NCBI GenBank assembly: GCA_026014605.1
Contig: JAOZIC010000215.1
Coordinates: 1 to 6,472, forward strand
Length of the DNA stretch: 6,472 nt
Source: Candidatus Bathyarchaeota archaeon
GTDB taxonomy: Archaea; Thermoproteota; Bathyarchaeia; Bathyarchaeales; Bathyarchaeaceae
Reading direction: 5' to 3'
Shown here: in pieces, positions 1-5,297 of the stretch
How the letters are laid out: each line of letters opens with the position of its first letter
Position numbering within the stretch: position 1 is the first letter of the stretch
Translations under genes and position numbers: made by a program
Notes under the pieces: model-generated
The model's database searches: none
Told to the model about the DNA's origin: nothing
Seen by the model: only the letters and a program-made list of their open reading frames with translations

Positions 1-45
1 ACTGATAAGGCTATGTGCATATTTTAGGTGGAGGACAAGGCGACA

Positions 46-519
46 ATGGGTAAGATTCGTGTGCGGGTTAAGGCTCCTTTTGGAGAGATTGTTGTAGAAG
101 GAGAAACCGCAAAAGAGATACTAAAAACACTCAAAACCATGCCCCCACAGTTCGTCAACGAAGTCGGCGGACTGATATCATCTAACCTTTCTGCATCCAC
201 CCAAACCAAACTGGACGGAATAATCGAGTTAACCACCGAAGGACCAATCATCACAACCCGAGAAAAACTCACACACTACGAGTCCATTGCCTTAATCTTG
301 TTTGCCTGCGACAACAACACCAGCACAGCGGCACAAATCAAAAAACTGTTAGCTTCAAGCGGTATTCGGTCCATGGTTCCTGCACGACTTAACGAGATGA
401 CCAAACGTGGAATAGTATTCAAACCCGACCCCGCTAAACCAGATTTTAAGTTGACCACACAGGGTGAACGTTGGGTAGAAGACGAGATTCTGGAAAAGCT
501 CCGAGGCGCAACTGCTTGA
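46..519 (+). CDS. Winged-helix-like archaeal protein, first of a tandem paralogous pair, unknown function
   Basis: I do not recognise a named family. The 157-residue protein starts with two short beta strands (IRVRVKAPFGEIVVEG, residues 4-19), then an amphipathic helix (about 20-46), a strand with the marker EGPII (65-69), and a C-terminal winged-helix-like module (about 75-150). In that module, ARLNEMTKRGIV (113-124) looks like the recognition helix, the lysine-rich turn FKPDPAKPDFKL (125-136) like the wing, and TTQGERWVEDEI like the closing helix. It has no signal peptide or membrane segment. ATG at 46 is preferred to the in-frame GTG at 28 because GGAGG at 30-34 lies 11 nt before it; starting at 28 would place this motif inside the gene. 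Its stop overlaps the start of the next gene, whose product has the same layout. A DNA- or RNA-binding regulator is the natural guess, but only the fold pattern supports it. The promoter lies outside the window. Confidence 0.8.
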   Translation: MGKIRVRVKAPFGEIVVEGETAKEILKTLKTMPPQFVNEVGGLISSNLSASTQTKLDGIIELTTEGPIITTREKLTHYESIALILFACDNNTSTAAQIKKLLASSGIRSMVPARLNEMTKRGIVFKPDPAKPDFKLTTQGERWVEDEILEKLRGATA

Positions 520-1019
520 GCAAAGAAAACGTAACCGTGACCATCAAATACCAAGACACCGAACAAACATTCTCGGGCGACGCAGACCAAGTCTGGAGTA
601 GCGTAAACAAGTTTTTTTGTGAAATGATTCCCGCATTGGAAACTGTGAAAAAGGCGATGTTAACAGTTGATTTAGAAGAGCTCATAGACTACACAAAAAA
701 CATAATCGCTATCTCGCCTGAAGGACCAGTTATTTTGGTTTCTAAACAAAAATTCACAGCAAACGAAACCTTGTTACTGCATTTGCTGGCAACGTACATC
801 GCAAACAGGTTAGGACAACCAAAAGACAACCTCACCAAAGACGAACTACAAACAGTGCTGGGCAAAAACTCGAAAATAACAAGCACCAGACTCGGCGAAC
901 TGCTAAGGGAAGGTTTGGCAACAAAAACCGAGGAAGGCAACTACAAGATTACAACATTAGGAATCAAACGGTTCCAGAACGAAATGTTGCCAGAGATACA
1001 GCTAAAACTTTTGAAATAA
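516..1019 (+). CDS. Winged-helix-like archaeal protein, second of the tandem pair, unknown function
   Basis: This 167-residue protein is a distant paralogue of its upstream neighbour. The same elements come in the same order: an N-terminal strand pair (VTVTIKYQDTEQTFSG, residues 6-21), a helix (about 22-48), the marker EGPVI (69-73 against EGPII), a helix, then a winged-helix-like half with TRLGELLREGLA (124-135 against ARLNEMTKRGIV) and YKITTLGIKRF (143-153 against FKLTTQGERWV). It carries a loop about nine residues longer near residues 95-108. An earlier in-frame TTG at 471 exists, but TTG at 516 is the better start: GAGG at 503-506 is 9 nt upstream, the protein then begins at the shared strand, and the TTG overlaps the TGA of the first gene (517-519), a usual arrangement for translational coupling. 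The two products may form a heterodimer; this is inference. Cytoplasmic, function unknown. Confidence 0.78.
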   Translation: MSKENVTVTIKYQDTEQTFSGDADQVWSSVNKFFCEMIPALETVKKAMLTVDLEELIDYTKNIIAISPEGPVILVSKQKFTANETLLLHLLATYIANRLGQPKDNLTKDELQTVLGKNSKITSTRLGELLREGLATKTEEGNYKITTLGIKRFQNEMLPEIQLKLLK

Positions 1020-1026
1020 CCTGTGG

Positions 1027-1584
1027 TTATGCCTTGAACCACTTGAAGATAAGGTAACGTATGTCTTCGGCTTCTAGGTCAGGTATCGCGATAATGAACC
1101 TTTTACGCACAGTTGTAGCCAACCGCCCAGCCTTTACCACATCAGTTGCGGTTATTTCGTCCTTTGCTTTACGAACAGAAACCATGTAAGGCGCATGGTC
1201 AACACCCGGACCCTGCTGGTAAATCGCAAAATCGCAACCATACTTTATTCCGGGGGTAACAATCAGGTTTAATCCCCTTAGGTCGTGGTAAACTGCGTAT
1301 TTGACGTCGAAATCGTCGTAGAGTTTTCTTGCTTTTTGGCGCAACCGCGAAAAAGTAACAGCCTTTTTTTCTTTTCCAGTATGAACAGAAATTTTTTTGG
1401 TTTCAGCAAGGTACAGACCTTCCATCAAATCCAAAATCAGTGGAACATCAAATTCTGGAATCTTTGGTTTAGGAATACCAAGCGGTTTACCGTAGTAACC
1501 CTGTTTGTAGAGCAAAGAACCCTCTACAGGGTTCCAAACTACAAGATAGTTGTCCACGAGTTCAGTTTCAATCTTCTCAGACAT
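1027..1584 (-). CDS. endA: tRNA-splicing endonuclease (EndA)
   Basis: EndA cuts introns out of precursor tRNAs at bulge-helix-bulge sites, leaving a 2',3'-cyclic phosphate and a 5'-hydroxyl for the RtcB-type ligase. The 185-residue length fits a single-unit subunit of the homotetrameric or heterotetrameric classes, not the roughly 300-residue fused euryarchaeal form. The N-terminal domain (about 1-80) has the typical GSLLYKQGYYGKPLG and VPLILDLMEGLYL stretches. The C-terminal nuclease domain has YHDLRG (99-104) and GIKYGCDFAIY (112-122). The expected catalytic triad is present: Tyr122, His130 (VDHAPY) and Lys161 (VRKRFIIAI), so this is a catalytic subunit. If the enzyme is an alpha2-beta2 type, the structural partner is not in this window. 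The ATG lies 11 nt after the stop of the DUF47 gene, with GTGA 6 nt upstream and no separate promoter, so it is probably cotranscribed. Its 3' end faces the winged-helix pair across 7 bp. Confidence 0.95.
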   Translation of the reverse strand: MSEKIETELVDNYLVVWNPVEGSLLYKQGYYGKPLGIPKPKIPEFDVPLILDLMEGLYLAETKKISVHTGKEKKAVTFSRLRQKARKLYDDFDVKYAVYHDLRGLNLIVTPGIKYGCDFAIYQQGPGVDHAPYMVSVRKAKDEITATDVVKAGRLATTVRKRFIIAIPDLEAEDIRYLIFKWFKA

Positions 1585-1595
1585 GCAGATTCACT

Positions 1596-2255
1596 TTAAA
1601 TCGTGAAAGCAAGTATGCGGGCAGCATCTGAAGCATCTTTTGCTTTGTCTGCGGCGTCCTCCAAGTGCTGAACAACGGTTAAGAGCATAAACAATGGTGG
1701 AAGATCCATTTTGCTGTCGATTATGTCGATTTCCAGTTGCCGATAAATCGTGTCTACCACACGTTCCGCAGCGTCTACTTCGCGGGCTTTTTCTATAGCT
1801 TTAGTAGCGCCATAGTTTAGTGTGGTCACGGTTTCTCTTAGCTTTGAAATCGTGTCAAAAACAGCGTCAGAAAGCTTAACCAAATCTTCCTTGATTTCTT
1901 TTGGAACGTTCCATCCACGTTCCATAATTTTTACAAGCCTAAATGCGATACCTTCACAATAATCAGCAATGTCGCCAGTCACGTTGGTGAAACGCAAAAA
2001 GTCTTCACGGCTCATCAGAATGGCTCCAATTTCTGCCAGTTCACGGGAAACTGCTCGCTGAGTTGCGTCAACGCCATCTCTTGCTTTTTTGATGTCCTCA
2101 AATAGTTGCGTAGCTTGAGCTTGGTCGCCTTCTACGAAAACGCTGACTAGCTGCGAAATCTTACGTGAAACATCGACTACTTCTCTGAGATGGTCGCGTG
2201 AAACGTTCAGAGCTTGCCTTTTCACTCGTTCTTCTGTCTCTACTGGAAAAACCAT
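1596..2255 (-). CDS. DUF47 family (PhoU-like) protein
   Basis: This 219-residue, all-helical cytoplasmic protein is of the DUF47/COG1392 group, related to PhoU, whose members often sit beside Pit phosphate transporters and are thought to sense or regulate phosphate uptake. Visible support is the family's helical hairpin pattern with acidic, probably metal-binding clusters: SREDFLRFTNVTGDIADYCE (82-101), REVDAAERVVDTIYRQL (158-174) and HLEDAADKAKDASDAARIL (197-215). The length is normal for the family. GAGG lies 7 nt before the ATG, and a TATA-like element sits about 55-60 nt upstream. Unusually, no phosphate transporter is adjacent; endA follows 11 nt downstream and glyS lies upstream with its own promoter. 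The role in phosphate control is known for relatives and only inferred here. The family assignment rests on pattern recognition, not on a search. Confidence 0.87.
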   Translation of the reverse strand: MVFPVETEERVKRQALNVSRDHLREVVDVSRKISQLVSVFVEGDQAQATQLFEDIKKARDGVDATQRAVSRELAEIGAILMSREDFLRFTNVTGDIADYCEGIAFRLVKIMERGWNVPKEIKEDLVKLSDAVFDTISKLRETVTTLNYGATKAIEKAREVDAAERVVDTIYRQLEIDIIDSKMDLPPLFMLLTVVQHLEDAADKAKDASDAARILAFTI

Positions 2256-2308
2256 GTCTGTGCCTCATTATTTGGTTAGTGCCACAAGGAATGAATTGTT
2301 TGGAGTCT

Positions 2309-2316
2309 CTTAAAAA
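2309..2316 (-). promoter_or_regulatory. TATA-like promoter element of the DUF47-endA operon
   Basis: On the minus strand this reads TTTTTAAG, in the context GGTTTTTAAGAGACTC. Its distal edge is 61 nt before the DUF47 ATG, which predicts a transcription start near 2286 and a leader of about 30 nt containing GAGG. The 16-bp stretch 2303-2318 matches 14 of 16 positions at the pgi promoter (5145-5160), at nearly the same distance from its start codon. The T-tract could also help to end glyS transcription, whose stop is 45 nt further upstream. Confidence 0.6.
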
Positions 2317-2361
2317 CCATTAGTTTAAAGCGTTTACTTGTGCAACATTTTCCAAGCGTTT

Positions 2362-3906
2362 TTAGCGTTCAATTAAGGTTCCAAGACCGTTAAAGTCGAT
2401 TTTGTTAGCAAAGTAATTGCACAAAAGTTCTGGAAGTTCATCAAGTTTGGTTCTTACCTGAGTCCAGCTTGTACGGTCACGCAAAGTAACGGTGTTGTCT
2501 TCAAGCGTTTGGTAGTCCACAGTAATTCCGATAGGAATTCCAACCTCGTCGGCTCGGGCGTATCTTCGTCCAATAGAACCAGAGTGGTCCCAATTCAAAA
2601 CAAAACCCGAATCAGCCAACATGTGGTAGACTTCGTCAGCTTTTTCCATCAAACCATCTTTGTTAACCAACGGAAATACGCTAGCGTGCATTGGTGCAAG
2701 GTCGCGTGGTAGGCTCAGAACGTTTCGTTTGCCCTGTTTGTTGTAGGCGTATTCTAAAACTGTGTAAACAAGCCTGTCTAAACCAAAACTGGGTTCAATA
2801 ACATGAGGAACAAACCGTTTTCCGCCATCCTCAGTTTCCTTAAACGCAGTTAAATCAACACCACTTGCGTTCATGTGACGGGCAAGGTCAAAGTCTGTTC
2901 GGTAGTTGTGACCAGAAACCTCAGTCCAGCCCCAACGGTCCAAGTATACTTCTTGGTCAAACCCTTGCTTTGAGTAATGTGCACGTTCGTAGTCGAGTTT
3001 TTCGATGAAACGCTGTTTATCCTCGGGAACACCCAACAAAATCAACAACTGCTTGGCTTTCGCCATAAAATATGCAAGCCACTCTTCTTGGATAATTCCT
3101 TTAGTTAGTGCTTCTTTGATGGTCATTGTTGTTATTTCGGGGTTTTCTTTTTGTTTGTTTTCTGCCAAAAGAAACCGCAATGTTTCGTTTTCTACTTCGT
3201 TAATTATCAAACATTTTTTGTCTTCTGGGTCCAAAAAGAACTCGATATCAATTATCGTGAACTCTCGTAGACGTACTGGACCTTGCCGTGGACTAATCTC
3301 GTTACGCAACGCTTGACCAATCTGGGCAACACCCAACGGAAGCCTGTTTCGCATGCTCTCAAAAATGCGTTTAAACTCCACAAAGATACCCTGTGCGGCT
3401 TCGGGGCGTCCATAACCGATAGAGTCACTGTAAGGACCAATCGTGGTTGTGAACATGGTCATGAACTGTTCAGCCTTGTTAAAGTCGCCGCCACAGTCTG
3501 GACATTTGATTCCAAGTTTTTGTATTTCTTCCATTACTGCGTCTAGGTCAAGTTTTTCGGTTTGTGTGTCGGTCATTTTGCCGAATTCTTGAAGCAGATG
3601 GTCGGCACGGAATTTGCGTTGACATTTCACGCAGCCAACGGTGGGTTCTTTGAAGTTTTCTACGTGTCCGGATGCTTCTAATACGGTTCCGGGCATGATA
3701 ACTGGTGATTCTATCTCAACTATCGCCAAGGGTTGGAGGTAAAATTTTCTGAATTTTGTTTCCAGGTTCCGTTTTAGGGCTGAGCCTAAAGGACCATAGG
3801 TTATAAATCCACCTACTCCGCCGTAAATTTCGTAGGATGGCCAAAAGTAGCCTCGGCGTTTTCCCATTTCGCTTACTATTTCGTATTTGTCTTTTGGTGG
3901 TTTCAT
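2362..3906 (-). CDS. glyS: Glycyl-tRNA synthetase, archaeal/eukaryotic alpha2 type
   Basis: Class II synthetase that charges tRNA-Gly in the cytoplasm. From ATG 3906 it has 514 residues; the numbers here count from the longer reading frame at 3924, six residues more. The catalytic core shows the motif 1 region (GPLGSALKRNLETKF, 44-58), GRPEAAQGIFVEF (172-184), motif 2 (RNEISPRQGPVRLREF, 207-222), GWTEVSGHNYRTDFDL (332-347) and motif 3 (EPSFGLDRLVY, 377-387, Arg384). A zinc-ribbon insertion has Cys98, Cys101, Cys141 and Cys144. The C-terminal anticodon-binding domain spans about 405-508. ATG 3906 is preferred because GGAG (3917-3920) lies 10 nt before it, whereas ATG 3924 has no such signal and its predicted transcript leader would be very short. 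One point is odd: PEAAQG replaces the PETAQG common in this enzyme; the glutamate is kept, so activity is likely intact. It stands alone, with its own promoter, between pgi and the DUF47 gene. Confidence 0.96.
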   Translation of the reverse strand: MKPPKDKYEIVSEMGKRRGYFWPSYEIYGGVGGFITYGPLGSALKRNLETKFRKFYLQPLAIVEIESPVIMPGTVLEASGHVENFKEPTVGCVKCQRKFRADHLLQEFGKMTDTQTEKLDLDAVMEEIQKLGIKCPDCGGDFNKAEQFMTMFTTTIGPYSDSIGYGRPEAAQGIFVEFKRIFESMRNRLPLGVAQIGQALRNEISPRQGPVRLREFTIIDIEFFLDPEDKKCLIINEVENETLRFLLAENKQKENPEITTMTIKEALTKGIIQEEWLAYFMAKAKQLLILLGVPEDKQRFIEKLDYERAHYSKQGFDQEVYLDRWGWTEVSGHNYRTDFDLARHMNASGVDLTAFKETEDGGKRFVPHVIEPSFGLDRLVYTVLEYAYNKQGKRNVLSLPRDLAPMHASVFPLVNKDGLMEKADEVYHMLADSGFVLNWDHSGSIGRRYARADEVGIPIGITVDYQTLEDNTVTLRDRTSWTQVRTKLDELPELLCNYFANKIDFNGLGTLIER

Positions 3907-3960
3907 CGTTTTTGTGCTCCGCATCTAACTGGAATTCTTAAAGACTAGAAGGAGTTCACC

Positions 3961-3968
3961 AATAAAAA
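3961..3968 (-). promoter_or_regulatory. Likely TATA-like element of glyS
   Basis: The minus strand reads TTTTTATT within TGTTTTTATTGG. Its distal edge is 62 nt before ATG 3906, matching the 61 nt and 58 nt seen for the DUF47 and pgi genes. A second candidate, TCTTTAAG at 3937-3944, resembles the other two boxes in sequence but lies too close: it would start transcription at or after the ribosome binding site. The T-run may also serve as the U-rich terminator of pgi, which ends 29 nt upstream. Confidence 0.45.
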
Positions 3969-3996
3969 CACAATGCAACTGAAGGTAATATGCACA

Positions 3997-5100
3997 TTAC
4001 AGTTTTTCTAGTTTGGCTTCAAACTTTTGTTTCATACCACTTCTTTTGGCTAACTCAGACTTCACCTTATCAATAATCTGCACAGGTGAGGGGTCCTTGT
4101 TTTGCAGAATCGCCAAATACACGCTTGCGTAGTCGCCAACAACTATAACTGAAAACATTTTTGCCAACTTGCTTGTACCCTGAGCGGTTAACTCCAAGAC
4201 TTTGTCTGCTTTTTTGAAAACAAGCTTCGAAGTAGCATCCACACGGTTTTTTAGCTCAACAGGCTCGTGGGGGTCGCGTACCAGAAGCACTGAAAACGTT
4301 TTTGTCAACGTTTCTGGGGCGTCGTAACCAACTGTTTCGTTGTGGTTTAGCTCAGGAAAGGCTTCGAATTTGCTTGGAATCTTGCTGTTTTCGTTGAACT
4401 GACACTTGATTCGGTTAGCCACCGCCAAGTACTCGCGGTAAGCGTAGACTACGGGAACAGTTCCAAGCAGACTTTGTGCAACCTGTTTTGCAGTATTTTC
4501 TTGGGTTAAAACATCTGGAGCGTTTGCTTTGCCAACTTTTTCGATAACTTGGATGGTTTCTTTTAGTTCAGCGTCGATATTAGCAATTAGTCCCAGTTTC
4601 TGCAACAACACAGGCAAAGAAAAGAACAAATACGGAACCGCAACACGCGGCTGCAACTTGGAAGGAACAATAACATGGGGAACATCAAGTTTTTTGCAGA
4701 ACTGCTCAAGCAACCCACCCGAAGTAATTACTATCACGGTGCATTTTCGTTCAACTGCCTCAAGAAACGCAGATATGGTTTCTTCGGTGTTTCCTGAGTA
4801 ACTGTTAACAAAAACAAGCGAATCCCCATCCACGTACGCGGGAAGAACATAGTCTCGGCACACTTCGACGGGAATCGGCAACTGGTCTTGCAGCCAACAT
4901 TTCAGCAATTCTCCGCCTATGGCTGAGCCGCCCATGCCGACAACTATAACGTTTTTTGGGTTTACTTTCTTGGGTACATCTACCTGTTTTGCCCGTTTTA
5001 TTGCGTCTCGGCAGTAGTCAGGTGTTTTTGCTAAATCGCCGAGCATGTTGCTTTTGTCTACTTGTGCAAGTTTTTGCTGATTGTCCAACACCGTGTTCAC
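3997..5100 (-). CDS. Bifunctional phosphoglucose/phosphomannose isomerase
   Basis: This enzyme interconverts glucose-6-phosphate or mannose-6-phosphate with fructose-6-phosphate, feeding glycolysis/gluconeogenesis and sugar nucleotide synthesis; it belongs to the dual-specificity PGI/PMI family of Thermoproteota and Thermoplasma. The 367-residue protein has the two SIS domains expected. Recognisable sites are GMGGSAIGG (55-63), the phosphate-binding SYSGNTEET (100-108), PRVAVPYLFF with Arg152, NEN with Glu237, the family hallmark PELNHNE (249-255, His253) and a C-terminal Lys347 in the segment that normally gives the catalytic lysine. The start is GTG at 5100, with GGAG (5110-5113) 9 nt upstream; a second GTG at codon 4 is less well placed. 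It has its own TATA element and is divergent from the beta-helix gene, so the 197-bp spacer may serve both. The mannose branch would support the glycosylation of surface proteins such as that neighbour, but the link is speculative. Confidence 0.95.
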   Translation of the reverse strand: MNTVLDNQQKLAQVDKSNMLGDLAKTPDYCRDAIKRAKQVDVPKKVNPKNVIVVGMGGSAIGGELLKCWLQDQLPIPVEVCRDYVLPAYVDGDSLVFVNSYSGNTEETISAFLEAVERKCTVIVITSGGLLEQFCKKLDVPHVIVPSKLQPRVAVPYLFFSLPVLLQKLGLIANIDAELKETIQVIEKVGKANAPDVLTQENTAKQVAQSLLGTVPVVYAYREYLAVANRIKCQFNENSKIPSKFEAFPELNHNETVGYDAPETLTKTFSVLLVRDPHEPVELKNRVDATSKLVFKKADKVLELTAQGTSKLAKMFSVIVVGDYASVYLAILQNKDPSPVQIIDKVKSELAKRSGMKQKFEAKLEKL

Positions 5101-5148
5101 CGTGTTTTGCTCCAGTTGTATGATATAGTAACATATGTGAAGTTGAGT

Positions 5149-5158
5149 CTTTTAAAAA
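5149..5158 (-). promoter_or_regulatory. TATA-like promoter element of the PGI/PMI gene
   Basis: The minus strand reads TTTTTAAAAG within TGTTTTTAAAAGACTC, close to the archaeal TATA consensus. It lies 49-58 nt before the GTG start and predicts a leader of about 25 nt carrying GGAG. It shares 14 of 16 positions with the DUF47 promoter (2303-2318). It is framed by an inverted repeat, AGTTGA (5141-5146) and TCAACT (5172-5177), which may be a regulator site or chance. Confidence 0.65.
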
Positions 5159-5189
5159 CACAGGTAAAAAATCAACTCTGAGGCAACTG

Positions 5190-5205
5190 GTCAAACTTTA
5201 TTGAC
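5190..5205. promoter_or_regulatory. Palindromic candidate operator, copy 1
   Basis: A perfect dyad GTCAA-N6-TTGAC, with the core ACTTTA. It is repeated 45 bp downstream; over 22 bases (5189-5210 against 5234-5255) the copies agree at 18 positions. The 16-bp length and two 5-bp arms suit a dimeric winged-helix regulator. It lies between the pgi promoter and the beta-helix gene, so it could act on either. The CTTTATT core is itself TATA-like. Confidence 0.55.
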
Positions 5206-5234
5206 TAAAACAAAAACAAGCAATACAGTTTTTG

Positions 5235-5250
5235 GTCAATATTTCTTGAC
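5235..5250. promoter_or_regulatory. Palindromic candidate operator, copy 2, overlapping the likely promoter of the beta-helix gene
   Basis: A perfect dyad GTCAA-N6-TTGAC, with the core TATTTC. Symmetry extends outward with TTT and AAA after one unpaired base on each side (5231-5254). The T-rich core lies about 55-60 nt before the TTG start at 5298, the same distance at which the other promoters in the window have their TATA boxes, so a bound protein would cover the TATA box and repress. The bound regulator is unknown. Confidence 0.58.
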
Positions 5251-5271
5251 AAAAATCCTTTTCAAATAATT

Positions 5272-5290
5272 CTACCACGGTAGTAGTGGT
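5272..5290 (+). promoter_or_regulatory. Overlapping inverted repeats at the ribosome binding site of the beta-helix gene
   Basis: Two mutually exclusive dyads overlap here. One is CTACC-N2-GGTAG (5272-5283), too tight for an RNA loop but suited to a DNA site. The other is ACCAC-N7-GTGGT (5274-5290), a possible RNA hairpin whose 3' arm includes part of the GGTG Shine-Dalgarno motif (5288-5291) of the gene starting at 5298. If transcription starts near 5272, the hairpin would form the 5' end of the mRNA. The stem is only 5 bp, so the regulatory role is tentative. Confidence 0.35.
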
Positions 5291-5297
5291 GTGAGGG

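Noticed and set aside
1..27. Open frame ending in TAG at 25-27, as the tail of an upstream gene
   Set aside because: Only eight codons are visible and other frames are also open, so no gene can be supported.
1285..1599. Plus-strand frame of 104 codons opposite endA
   Set aside because: Its composition (Phe, Ser, Asn rich, low-complexity runs) is that of an antisense shadow, while the minus strand encodes a complete EndA with its catalytic triad.
2256..2361. A small RNA gene or riboswitch in the spacer between glyS and the DUF47 gene
   Set aside because: Apart from the promoter and the ribosome binding site I see no stable stem-loop or conserved motif.
3922..3924. ATG at 3924 as the glyS start
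   Set aside because: It has no Shine-Dalgarno motif and is poorly placed against either candidate TATA box, while ATG 3906 has GGAG 10 nt upstream.
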